Part shown: positions 1-7,073 of the stretch, piece after piece | Position numbering within the stretch: the first letter of the stretch is position 1 | How the letters are laid out: every line of letters starts with the position of its first letter | Assembly: GCA_964511405.1 (NCBI GenBank) | Contig: CAZEFK010000194.1 | Span: 1 to 13,733 of the forward strand | Source: CAZEFK01 sp964511405 | GTDB lineage: Bacteria > Pseudomonadota > Alphaproteobacteria > Elsterales > Elsteraceae | Direction of reading: 5' to 3' | DNA: 13,733 nt | The notes under the pieces: model-generated | Seen by the model: only the letters and a program-made list of their open reading frames with translations | Database searches by the model: none | Told to the model about the DNA's origin: nothing | Translations under genes and position numbers: made by a program

Positions 1-150
1 CCCGGCGCCGACCAGGGCGCCCGTGCCGCCGCCCGCGGCGGCCCCCACGGCGGCGCCGGCACCGCCGCCGATCAGCTCGTCCCGGCTGCAGCCGGCCACC
101 CCGATCAGGATCAGGACGCCGGCAACCGCTGCGAACAGGGTTCTGGACAT
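1..150 (-). CDS. Glycine-rich lipoprotein, 5' part only (gene continues off the left edge)
   Basis: Translation leftward from the ATG at 150-148 gives 50 codons with no stop before the edge. The protein starts MSRTLFAAVAG, has a hydrophobic stretch at residues 5-19 and a lipobox VAGC at 18-21. Signal peptidase II would cleave before Cys21 and the protein would be lipid-anchored. Ser22-Arg23-Asp24 follow, and the Asp is at +4 rather than +2. From residue 28 on it is almost all Gly and Ala in a GxxxG-like pattern, typical of small glycine-zipper lipoproteins of the cell envelope. A GGAG sits 6 bases upstream of the ATG (5'-gttggagcc-ATG). The gene is divergent from the small plus-strand gene at 259. 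The precise function is unknown. The lipoprotein call rests on the signal sequence and lipobox, and the C-terminal part cannot be seen. Confidence 0.72.
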   Translation of the reverse strand, partial: MSRTLFAAVAGVLILIGVAGCSRDELIGGGAGAAVGAAAGGGTGALVGAG

Positions 151-258
151 GGCTCCAACTCCCACACAGTGTCGCTGTCTAGCCAACGGTGCCGCAGTGC
201 CGGCCGTTTCCCGGGAGCCCGATGGCGCGCTCCCCGCATCATTTCCTGTGGAGGACTG

Positions 259-549
259 ATGGACGTCCATGGCTTCAGGGCGACGCTCGGGGCGGCGGAG
301 CCCCCGGCCGGGCTGTCGCCGGCGCTGCAGGCCCTGTGGTGGGATGCCAAGGGCGATTGGAACCGGGCCCACGACTGTACCCAGGCCGACGAAGGCCGCG
401 CCGGCAGTTGGGTGCACGCCTATCTGCACCGCAAGGAAGGCGACCTGTCGAACGCCGGCTACTGGTACCGCCGCGCCGGCCACGAGCGGCCGGACACCGG
501 CCTCGACGCCGAATGGGCGGCCATCGCCGCGGCACTGCTGGCGCCGTGA
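259..549 (+). CDS. Small conserved protein of unknown function (96 aa)
   Basis: The protein has 96 residues. ATG 259 is chosen because GTGGAGGA at 248-255 is a good ribosome site; an in-frame start at 169 would add a tail unlike the rest. Aromatic and charged blocks stand out: WWDAKGDW at 27-34, SWVHAYLHRKEGD at 50-62 and YWYRRAG at 68-74. I recall this pattern from short uncharacterised proteobacterial proteins, but I know of no assigned function. It has no signal peptide or membrane segment, so it is probably cytosolic and helical, and the spacing of aromatic residues is loosely TPR-like. Its stop codon overlaps the GTG start of the histidine-phosphatase gene (GTGA at 546-549), so the two are probably translated together and may be functionally linked. 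No enzymatic motif is visible. Confidence 0.8.
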   Translation: MDVHGFRATLGAAEPPAGLSPALQALWWDAKGDWNRAHDCTQADEGRAGSWVHAYLHRKEGDLSNAGYWYRRAGHERPDTGLDAEWAAIAAALLAP

Positions 550-1127
550 CGCGGCTCCTGTGGTTCGTCACCCATCCGGAGGTGGTGATCGACCCGGCTG
601 TTCCGGTCCCGGAATGGTCCTTGTCCGAACGCGGTGCCGCGCGCATGCGCCGGTTCTGCGCGCGGCCCGGCACGGCCGCCATCGGCGCCGTGTACAGCAG
701 CGCCGAGCGCAAGGCGCGTGACGCCGCCCGGATCCTGGCCGAGGCCCGCAGCCTGCCCGTGACGGTTCTGCCGGAGCTGGGCGAGAACGACCGTTCGTCC
801 ACCGGCTATCTGCAGCCGCCGGAATTCGAGGCCATGGCCGACCGGTTCTTCGCCGAGCCGGCCACCAGCGTTCGCGGCTGGGAGCGCGCCGCCGACGCCC
901 AGGCACGGATCCTGCGAGCGGTGCGCGCCGTGGCCGCTTCAGCGCCGCCGGCCGGCGACGTCGCCGTGCTGTCGCACGGCGCGGTCGGCGCGCTACTGCT
1001 GTGCCACCTGCTGGGTGTGGCGATCGACCGCCGCTACGACCAGCCCGGCCGCGGCGGCGGCAATCTGCTGCGGATCGCCCTGCCCGACCTCGCGCTGATC
1101 GCAGGTTGGGCGGGCATCGATCCCTAA
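546..1127 (+). CDS. Histidine phosphatase superfamily protein with a THP variant of the RHG motif
   Basis: The protein has 193 residues, starting at GTG 546, which overlaps the preceding stop. The N-terminus, VTRLLWFVTHPEV, places His10 where phosphoglycerate-mutase-like enzymes carry the phospho-accepting His of RHG(E). The usual Arg is Thr9 and the Gly is Pro11. WSLSERGAARM follows, matching the normal LSxxGxxQA helix. ELGEND around Glu80 fits the proton-donor region, and VLSHGAVGALLLCHLLG gives the second catalytic His at 144. The fold and both histidines are therefore present, with one phosphate-binding Arg missing from the first motif. Such variants are usually labelled only as histidine phosphatase family; the substrate is unknown and could be a small phosphoester. 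There is no signal peptide, so it is cytosolic. It is translationally coupled to the small 96-residue protein and ends three bases from the convergent Mo-enzyme gene. Confidence 0.85.
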   Translation: MTRLLWFVTHPEVVIDPAVPVPEWSLSERGAARMRRFCARPGTAAIGAVYSSAERKARDAARILAEARSLPVTVLPELGENDRSSTGYLQPPEFEAMADRFFAEPATSVRGWERAADAQARILRAVRAVAASAPPAGDVAVLSHGAVGALLLCHLLGVAIDRRYDQPGRGGGNLLRIALPDLALIAGWAGIDP

Positions 1128-1130
1128 GCC

Positions 1131-3452
1131 CTACGCCGCCGGCCGCGCCGCCTGGATGGCGGCCCAGACGCGGTGTGGGCTGGCCGGCATGTCGAAGCAG
1201 GTGATGCCGAGCGGCGACAGCGCGTCGACCACCGCGTTCATCACCGCGCCCAGCGAGCCGACCGAGCCCGCCTCTCCGGCGCCTTTCACGCCCAGCACGT
1301 TGGTGGTGCAGGGGGTGTTGTTGAAGCGCAAGCCGAACAGCGGCAGATCGCCGGCGCGCGGCATGGCGTAGTCCATGAACGAGCCGGTCAGGAGCTGCCC
1401 GGACTCGTCGAACACGGCATCCTCCAGCAGCGCCTGGCCGATGCCCTGGGCGATGCCGCCCTGGATCTGGCCTTCCAGGATCAAGGGGTTCACGACCAGC
1501 CCGAAGTCGTCGACCACGCTGTAGCGGGCGATCGCGACGACGCCGGTGTCGGGGTCGATCTCGACCTCGCAGATATGGCAGCCATTGGGGTAGGTGGCGG
1601 TATTGGCGGTGCTGAGGCCGACGTCGTCCAGCGACTCGGGCAGCCCGGCGGGGCGGTTGGCGATCAGCCGGGCCTGGCGCGCCAGCTCCAGGATCTCGAT
1701 GCGGCGGTCGGTGCCGGCGACCTGGAACACACCGTCGGCGAACTCGATGTCGGCCTCGGCGGTCTCCAGCAGATGCCCGGCCAGCGCCTTGCCCTTGGCG
1801 ATGATCTTCTGGGCCGCGTCGACCAGGGCCGTGCCGGCCAGCATCAGCGACTTGGCGCCGCCGGTGCCGCCGCCTTGGCGCAGGTCGTCGGAATCACCGA
1901 AGATGAAGTCGATCCGGTCGTAGGGCACGCCCAGCCGGTCCTCCAGGACCTGGGCGAAGGCCGTCTCGTGGCCCTGGCCCGACGGCCCGGTGCCGATGCG
2001 CATGGCGACCCGCCCCTCCGGCGTGAAGCGGATGTCGGCGGCCTCCTGCGGCCCGGCGCCGGTCACTTCCAGATAGTAGTTGAGCCCGATGCCGCGCAGC
2101 TTGCCGCGCGCCTTGGCCTCGGCCCGGCGCGCCGCGAAGCCGGCCCAGTCGGCGTCGGCCAGCGCCAGCTCGAAGTTGGCCGGGAAGTTGCCGCTGTCAT
2201 ACTTGGCGATGCACGGGGTCTGGTAGGGCATGGCCGCGGGCGGCACGAAGTTGCGCCGGCGCACCTCGTCGGGGGCGAGGCCGGTCTCGCGCGCGACGGT
2301 ATCGACCAGCCGCTCCAGGATGTAGGAGGTCTCGGGCCGGCCGGCGCCGCGGTAGGCGTCGACCCACGGCGTGTTGGTGAACACCGCCTTGACGTTCACA
2401 TAGGCCGCCGGGATCCGGTAGGCGCCGGTCAGCAGCCGGAACCCGGCCATGGTCGGGATCATCAGCGAGAACGACGAGAGATAGGCGCCGACATTGGCGT
2501 AGCTTTGGACCCGGATCCCGAGGAACCGGGCGTCGGCATCCAGCGCCATCTCGGCATGGACCCGCTGCTCGCGGCCCCAGGTGTCGCTCAAGAAGGCCTC
2601 GGCGCGGTCGCTGATCCACTTGACCGGCCGGCCCAGCTGCTTGGCCGCCCACGGCGCCAGCGTGTTCTCGGCGAAGTTGAAGCCCTTCATGCCGAAGCTG
2701 CCGCCGACGTCGGGCGTGACGATGCGCACCTGCTCGGGCGGCACGCCCAGGTTGCCCGCGACATGCCGGCGGCCGCCGAACACGCCCTGGGTTCCGACAT
2801 GGACCGTGTAGCGGCCGGTGGCGGGATCGTAGGACCCGACCACGCCGCGGCCCTCGATCGAGGCGATGGCGACGCGGTTGATCGCGAGGTCGATGCCGAC
2901 CACCTTGTGCGCCCGCGCGAAGGCGGCGTCGGCGGCGGCCTTGTCGCCCAGGCCCCAGTCGAGCGCGATGTTGCGCGGCGCCTGGTCGTGCAGCTGCGGC
3001 GCCGCGTCCTTGACCGCGTCGAGCGCGTCGACCACCGACGGCAGCGGCTCATAGTCGACCTCGACCAGGTCGGCGGCGTCCCTGGCCGCCGCCGCCGTCT
3101 CGGCGACGACCATGGCGACCGGGTCGCCGACCGTGCGCACGCGGTCGTCGGCCAGCAGCGGCCGGCCCGGGTTCACATAGTCCGAGCCGTCCTCGTTCTT
3201 GACCGGGGCGATGCACTTGATCCGCCCCAGGCCCGCGATATCCGCATGGGTGTAGACCGCCAGCACGCCGGGGGCGCTGCGGGCGGCCGCAGCGTCGATG
3301 CCGCGGATCCGGGCATGCGGGTGGGGCGAGCGCACGAAGGCCGCGTGCGCTTGGCCGGGCAGGTTGATGTCGTCGGTGTACTGCCCGGTGCCGGTGATGA
3401 ACCTGATGTCTTCCTTGCGGCGGACCGCCTGACCTATTCCGAACTGACCCAC
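1131..3452 (-). CDS. Xanthine dehydrogenase-family molybdopterin-binding subunit, CoxL form II-like, stand-alone
   Basis: The protein has 773 residues and binds the molybdenum cofactor (aldehyde oxidase/xanthine dehydrogenase large subunit). The start is GTG 3452-3450 because AAGGAGGG at 3464-3457 precedes it by five bases and the protein then opens with the family's usual GIGQAVRRKEDIRFITGTG. The in-frame extension to 3587 is Arg/Ala-rich shadow sequence. Visible motifs are GGSFGMKG, the active-site loop AYRGAGR at 366-372, GQGHETAFAQ, and GVKGAGEAGS with catalytic Glu727. AYRGAGR marks form II; true CO dehydrogenase has AYxCSFR, so CO oxidation is unlikely. The reaction is probably hydroxylation of an aldehyde or heterocycle with water as oxygen donor. 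Such subunits need a [2Fe-2S] and a FAD subunit; neither lies beside this gene. The nearest FAD subunit is at 6240-7073 in another operon. The substrate is unknown. Confidence 0.93.
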   Translation of the reverse strand: MGQFGIGQAVRRKEDIRFITGTGQYTDDINLPGQAHAAFVRSPHPHARIRGIDAAAARSAPGVLAVYTHADIAGLGRIKCIAPVKNEDGSDYVNPGRPLLADDRVRTVGDPVAMVVAETAAAARDAADLVEVDYEPLPSVVDALDAVKDAAPQLHDQAPRNIALDWGLGDKAAADAAFARAHKVVGIDLAINRVAIASIEGRGVVGSYDPATGRYTVHVGTQGVFGGRRHVAGNLGVPPEQVRIVTPDVGGSFGMKGFNFAENTLAPWAAKQLGRPVKWISDRAEAFLSDTWGREQRVHAEMALDADARFLGIRVQSYANVGAYLSSFSLMIPTMAGFRLLTGAYRIPAAYVNVKAVFTNTPWVDAYRGAGRPETSYILERLVDTVARETGLAPDEVRRRNFVPPAAMPYQTPCIAKYDSGNFPANFELALADADWAGFAARRAEAKARGKLRGIGLNYYLEVTGAGPQEAADIRFTPEGRVAMRIGTGPSGQGHETAFAQVLEDRLGVPYDRIDFIFGDSDDLRQGGGTGGAKSLMLAGTALVDAAQKIIAKGKALAGHLLETAEADIEFADGVFQVAGTDRRIEILELARQARLIANRPAGLPESLDDVGLSTANTATYPNGCHICEVEIDPDTGVVAIARYSVVDDFGLVVNPLILEGQIQGGIAQGIGQALLEDAVFDESGQLLTGSFMDYAMPRAGDLPLFGLRFNNTPCTTNVLGVKGAGEAGSVGSLGAVMNAVVDALSPLGITCFDMPASPHRVWAAIQAARPAA

Positions 3453-3456
3453 GTCG

Positions 3457-3464
3457 CCCTCCTT
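3457..3464 (-). promoter_or_regulatory. Ribosome binding site deciding the GTG start of the lone Mo-subunit
   Basis: Read on the minus strand, the sequence is AAGGAGGG followed by CGAC and then GTG. It is a near-perfect Shine-Dalgarno sequence at normal spacing, and it supports the start at 3452 over the longer ORF that begins at 3587. Confidence 0.8.
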
Positions 3465-3619
3465 GGCTTCGCATCGGGATTCGCCAGGCCGCGCCCGCGC
3501 GGCCGCCGGTCGGCGGTCACGCAGCGTTGCGGGCACGATGGCGGACACAGGCGGCGCTCGGGCGAGCCTCACCGCGAGGGCTGCCACGCCGCCAAGTTTG
3601 GATGGGATCGTCAGTGGTC

Positions 3620-3647
3620 AGCATAGCGCCCTGATGCGGGCGCGCAA
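3620..3647 (-). promoter_or_regulatory. Possible promoter with an internal stem-loop upstream of the lone Mo-subunit gene
   Basis: On the minus strand, TTGCGC (3647-3642) and TATGCT (3625-3620) are 16 bases apart, a weak match to a housekeeping -35/-10 pair. A perfect six-base inverted repeat with a six-base loop, GCGCCC / GGGCGC (3626-3643), fills the spacer. It also lies 29 bases downstream of the stop of the channel gene, so it could instead be the hairpin of a terminator, although no T-run follows. No other gene was found in 3453-3671. Confidence 0.3.
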
Positions 3648-3671
3648 GACGAGGCTATGCGAGAGAGGGGC

Positions 3672-5075
3672 CTAGGCGGCCTCGGCCAGCCCGAACAGAT
3701 TGCGGATCCGTCCGAGGAACTGCTGCGCCAGCGAATGATGCTCGACGGGTACTGCGGCGACGGCGTTCGCTTCGGCCAGGCGCTGGGTCGTCGCCAGCTG
3801 GCGCTTGGCCAGGGTGTCGCTCATGTGCTGCGCGATGTCGGCGCGCTGCTGCAGGACGGGCCGCAGGGTGTCGCGCCGGACTTCGAAGACCTGGCTGTCG
3901 ACGGCCGCGATCACCGAGGCGGCGCGCGGGGCGCCGGTCAGCAGCGACATCTCGCCGAAATAGCTGCCCGACGGCAATTGGGCGACCGTGCGCAGGTCGC
4001 CGCCATCGGCCACCTGGACCGTCAGCACCCCGTCCTTCAGCAGGAACAGGCTGTCGCCGGCATCGCCCTGGCGCACGATCAACTCGCCCGCCTTGTAGAT
4101 CCGGCCCTCCATCTGTTCGTACAGCTCGTCAAGCTCGTCGGGCGTGAGCGACGCCAGGAAATCGACCCGGCGCAGGAAGGCGCGATGCGCGGCGGCGCGG
4201 GCGGGCGGCTCCGGCCCGACGCCGGCAAAGTGCAGGTTGCGCAGGATCTTGCGCCAGACCTGGTAGCGCAGGCGGGCGGACTCGCCCATGTGCGGGATCG
4301 GGAATTTGAGCTGCCATTCGATCCCCTTGTCGGTCTGCGCGGCGACCCGGATCAGCGGCTTGGCCGGCAGGTTCGCGACTTCGGGCACCTGGTGCACCGC
4401 GCTCAGCAGGACGCGTTGCGCTTGATGGGTCGTCACCGTGTGGTCGGTGAACAGCGACAGGCTGTCCATGTAGTAGTCGGTCGGACGGCTGGTGTTGCGG
4501 ATCGCCATCTCCGACAGCCGGGAGTTCGGCACCACCAGCAAGTTGCCGTCCTCGTCGACGAGATGGGTCGACCGCCAGGTGACTTCCTGGACCCGGCCGC
4601 GCAGGGCATTGCCGAGGTCGAGCCATTCGCCGATCTGGAACGGCCGCTCCAGGCTGATGGCGATGCCGGCGAACAGGTCGGCGATCAGCGAGCGCAGCGC
4701 AAAGCCGATGACCGCGACGCCGACGCTGGAGGTCGCGATGATACCGGTGGCCGCCTGGCTCGACAGCCGGGACAGCAGATAGCCGATCGCCACCAGCCAG
4801 ATCAGGACGCGCGCGAGGTCGGCAAGCAGCCCCGGCGCGGCGCGGCCATAGCGGCGCGGGATGAACCCCTTCCAGAGGGCGGCGTCGAGCAGGTCGGCGA
4901 GCGATTTGGCGCCCAGCGCCACGGCGGCGACCAGGATGGTCGTATGCAGGGCGCCGGCGGTGGTGGCGAAGTCGGCGAGGCCCAGCGGCCCGACCAGGCT
5001 CGGCCAGCGGTCGTAGGCGGTCAGCAGCCCGAAGGCGAGGGCAAAGCGGGCCGTGATCAGCGAGATTTTGAGCAT
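3672..5075 (-). CDS. MscS-family mechanosensitive channel with C-terminal cyclic-nucleotide-binding domain
   Basis: The protein has 467 residues. Hydrophobic segments lie at about 5-20, 44-64, 83-103 and 109-140. The last is Gly/Ala-rich and runs into LIADLFAGIAISLERPFQIGEW, the pore helix and start of the MscS beta domain; PNSRLSEMAIRN follows. A cNMP-binding domain occupies roughly 305-425. Its phosphate-binding cassette is FGEMSLLTGAPRAASV, with Glu375 and Arg384 in the positions that hold the ribose and cyclic phosphate, so binding of cAMP or cGMP is plausible. The architecture matches the bCNG subfamily of MscS proteins: an inner-membrane channel opened or modulated by cyclic nucleotide, possibly with weak tension gating. 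ATG 5075 begins the recognisable protein; the ORF reading back to 6080 only shadows the next gene. GTG two codons earlier is an alternative start. It lies 116 bases after a CheX-REC regulator on the same strand. Confidence 0.92.
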   Translation of the reverse strand: MLKISLITARFALAFGLLTAYDRWPSLVGPLGLADFATTAGALHTTILVAAVALGAKSLADLLDAALWKGFIPRRYGRAAPGLLADLARVLIWLVAIGYLLSRLSSQAATGIIATSSVGVAVIGFALRSLIADLFAGIAISLERPFQIGEWLDLGNALRGRVQEVTWRSTHLVDEDGNLLVVPNSRLSEMAIRNTSRPTDYYMDSLSLFTDHTVTTHQAQRVLLSAVHQVPEVANLPAKPLIRVAAQTDKGIEWQLKFPIPHMGESARLRYQVWRKILRNLHFAGVGPEPPARAAAHRAFLRRVDFLASLTPDELDELYEQMEGRIYKAGELIVRQGDAGDSLFLLKDGVLTVQVADGGDLRTVAQLPSGSYFGEMSLLTGAPRAASVIAAVDSQVFEVRRDTLRPVLQQRADIAQHMSDTLAKRQLATTQRLAEANAVAAVPVEHHSLAQQFLGRIRNLFGLAEAA

Positions 5076-5191
5076 TGTCACCCGAAGCGCGGGGGCCGCG
5101 CTGGCCTGAACCGCAGGTGAGCCTGGTCGGGGTATTGTTGAGATTTTGTTAAATGGCCGGGCCGGTCGCCGTGCCGTCGCGCCCGCCAGCG

Positions 5192-6052
5192 CTATTTCAG
5201 CGCCTTGGCGATTGCCCCCAGAACCTCCGGGATGGGCACCGGCTTGACCAGGTAGCGGCTGACATGGAGCGTGCCGGCGGTCACCACATGCTCCTGCCGC
5301 GACGATGTCGACAGCACGATGAAGCGGGCGTCCGGGGCGTGCTGCCGGATCTCGACGATCGCATCCAGCCCGTTCATGCCCGGCATCAGCACGTCCATGA
5401 CGGTGATGTCCGGGTTGAAGTCGCGATGCCGGGCGACGGCCTCGACGCCGTTGCCGGCGATCGCCACGTCGAAGCCGCACTGGCTCAGATGCTTGCGCAG
5501 GATCTCGGTCACCACGGCTGAATCGTCGGCGATCAGCACCTTGCGGCCGGCCAGCGACAGCGCGGAATCGTCGGTGAACACCAGCCGGAAGACGACGTGA
5601 TGGACCTTGAGCGCCAGGATCACGGCAAAGGACTGGGCGGTGAGCAGCGACGGACCGCGCACGGCGGCGCTGCGCCGGGCGCTGGCCGGGATTACCTGCG
5701 CCCGGAAGCCCATGTCCTCCCAGACCGCCTTGGCGCGGTCGCTGACCGCCCGCACGAAGTCGGCCAACAGGGCGACCGCATCGTCGTCCAGCGTTTCGGG
5801 CACCCGCTCGCCTTGGGCGCGCGCGATCGTCGCGGCCACGGCAACCGCCGTCTCCTCTTCGAGGAAGCCGAAGCTTAGGACCCCGGCCACGTCTTTGCCC
5901 CGCAATTGGTAGCGCAGGTTGAACGACAGGGCGGCGACGGCATCTAGGCGCTGGTCGCGCTTGACCGTCGTCTCCATGACGTCGGCTTTGGTGATCTGCT
6001 GGAAATAGTCGCCGCAGACGGTTGCCAGTGCGTCGCAATAGACCTTGTACAT
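5192..6052 (-). CDS. CheX-like domain fused to a response-regulator receiver domain
   Basis: The protein has 286 residues. Residues 1-160 resemble the CheX/CheC phosphatase fold (N-terminal MYKVYCDALATVCGDYF, central LSFGFLEEETAVAVA). Residues 170-286 form a complete receiver domain: acidic pair Asp176-Asp177 (LIADDS), phospho-acceptor Asp220 (ITVMDVLMPGMNGLDA), Ser248 in FIVLSTSS, and Lys270 in YLVKP. In CheX the catalytic Glu and Asn lie in ExxN before NAK. Here the aligned segment reads ADFVRAVSDRAK, so Glu becomes Asp98 and Asn becomes Arg101, and CheY-P phosphatase activity may be lost. It has no DNA-binding domain, so output is probably by protein contact. ATG 6052 has GAGG nine bases upstream. 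The next gene on the strand is the cyclic-nucleotide channel, which might be a target, but that is only context. No histidine kinase is in the window. Confidence 0.88.
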   Translation of the reverse strand: MYKVYCDALATVCGDYFQQITKADVMETTVKRDQRLDAVAALSFNLRYQLRGKDVAGVLSFGFLEEETAVAVAATIARAQGERVPETLDDDAVALLADFVRAVSDRAKAVWEDMGFRAQVIPASARRSAAVRGPSLLTAQSFAVILALKVHHVVFRLVFTDDSALSLAGRKVLIADDSAVVTEILRKHLSQCGFDVAIAGNGVEAVARHRDFNPDITVMDVLMPGMNGLDAIVEIRQHAPDARFIVLSTSSRQEHVVTAGTLHVSRYLVKPVPIPEVLGAIAKALK

Positions 6053-6171
6053 GCCGATCTACCTCTGCGGGACGGCACAACGATAAGCGATTCCGCTAAA
6101 TCAAATGTTACGCTACCCCGCTGTGCCGTTCCATGCCGGCATCGCGCGGTGGCGGTCCCTCGCGCCCCTGC

Positions 6172-6200
6172 TTGACAGCCCGCGTCCGCTGCCAGACTGT
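6172..6200 (+). promoter_or_regulatory. Probable promoter of the catabolic operon
   Basis: A perfect TTGACA at 6172-6177 is followed after 17 bases by GACTGT at 6195-6200. The -35 is consensus; the -10 is poor against TATAAT, but weak -10 elements are common in high-GC alphaproteobacteria. The first gene starts 40 bases downstream at 6240. A regulator may therefore be needed. No regulator gene for this operon is in the window. Confidence 0.55.
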
Positions 6201-6239
6201 TTGTGTGCGAATGATTTTCGTCGCGTGCAGAGGGACGCC

Positions 6240-7073
6240 ATGTACCTGCGACCCAGGACGGTGGACGAGGCAGTGGCGGCGCTGGCCGCCGGTGGGCGCA
6301 TCCTGGCCGGCGGCACCGACGTGTTCCCGGCGCTGGGCGATCGGCCGCTCGGCGGTCGCGTCATCGACGTGACAGGTGTTGCGGGGCTGAAGGGCATCGA
6401 CCGGGTCGGCGGCTGGATCCGGATCGGCGCGGCGACCACCTGGCGCGAGCTGATCGCGGCCGACCTGCCGACCGGCTTCGACGGCCTCAAGGCGGCGGCG
6501 CGCGAGGTCGGGGCGCGGCAGATCCAGGCCCTTGGCACCGTTGCCGGCAACCTGTGCAACGCCTCGCCCGCGGCCGACGGCGTGCCGCCGCTGCTGGCGC
6601 TCGACGCCGAGGTCGAGCTGGCGTCGGCATCGGGCGTCCGACGGCTGCCGCTGGCGCGCTTCATCACCGGCAACCGCCGGACCGAGCGGCGCGTCGACGA
6701 GATCATGACCGCGATCCTGGTGCCCGAGAATTCGGCCGGCGGCCGGTCCTGCTTCCTCAAGCTGGGTGCCCGGCGCTATCTTGTCATCTCGATCGTCATG
6801 GTCGCGGCCCGCATCGCGGCCGAGGACGGGCGCGTGGCGGCGGCGCGGGTCGCGGTCGGTGCCTGCTCGGCGGTGGCGCAGCGCCTGCCGGACCTGGAGC
6901 GCGCGCTGGTCGGCGAGCGCGCGGCGCCAGGCCTGGGGCAGCGGATCGAGGCCAGGCATCTGGCGCCGCTGGCGCCGATCGATGACGTGCGGGCGACCGC
7001 CGACTACCGGCGCGACGCCGCCTTGGCCCTGGTGCGCCGGGCGGTCGAGCAGTGCGTGGGGGAGGCGGCGTGA
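6240..7073 (+). CDS. FAD-binding subunit of a molybdenum hydroxylase (CoxM/XdhB type)
   Basis: The protein has 277 residues and starts at ATG 6240, which has AGAGGG five bases upstream; the longer ORF from 6105 runs through the promoter region. It opens MYLRPRTVDEAVAALA, the usual family start. AGGTD at 23-27 and GTVAGNLCNASPAADG from residue 99 are the two FAD pyrophosphate/isoalloxazine loops of the vanillyl-alcohol-oxidase-like fold. Length is close to the usual 270-300. Its role is to pass electrons from the [2Fe-2S] clusters of the Mo subunit to an acceptor (NAD+, quinone or a carrier). Its stop overlaps the start of the Mo/Fe-S subunit gene (TGATG), so the two form one enzyme. It also opens the operon that carries the reductase and transport genes. 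It might additionally serve the lone Mo-subunit at 1131-3452, but nothing in the sequence shows this. Confidence 0.93.
   Translation: MYLRPRTVDEAVAALAAGGRILAGGTDVFPALGDRPLGGRVIDVTGVAGLKGIDRVGGWIRIGAATTWRELIAADLPTGFDGLKAAAREVGARQIQALGTVAGNLCNASPAADGVPPLLALDAEVELASASGVRRLPLARFITGNRRTERRVDEIMTAILVPENSAGGRSCFLKLGARRYLVISIVMVAARIAAEDGRVAAARVAVGACSAVAQRLPDLERALVGERAAPGLGQRIEARHLAPLAPIDDVRATADYRRDAALALVRRAVEQCVGEAA

Noticed and set aside
1128..1130. Terminator between the convergent phosphatase and Mo-subunit genes
   Set aside because: Only three bases separate the stops, and no hairpin with a T-run was seen there.
1131..3452. Carbon monoxide dehydrogenase large subunit (form I CoxL)
   Set aside because: The active-site loop is AYRGAGR, not AYxCSFR, and CoxS/CoxM genes are not adjacent.
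3453..3587. N-terminal extension of the lone Mo-subunit to an ATG at 3587
   Set aside because: The added 45 residues have no family similarity, and a near-perfect ribosome site marks GTG 3452.
1173..3626. 817-codon open frame on the plus strand opposite the lone Mo-subunit gene
   Set aside because: It is the antisense shadow of a gene with clear family motifs in GC-rich DNA. Its translation is low-complexity Gly/Ala/Arg/Asp with no recognisable domain. The same holds for long frames at 3657-5120 (+), 6766-9474 (+), 7004-9592 (-) and 9595-11232 (-).
5076..6080. Upstream extension of the channel gene reading to 6080
   Set aside because: The extra translation is Arg/Gly-rich and lies in another frame of the CheX-REC gene, which has full domain motifs. 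The channel protein begins at about 5075.
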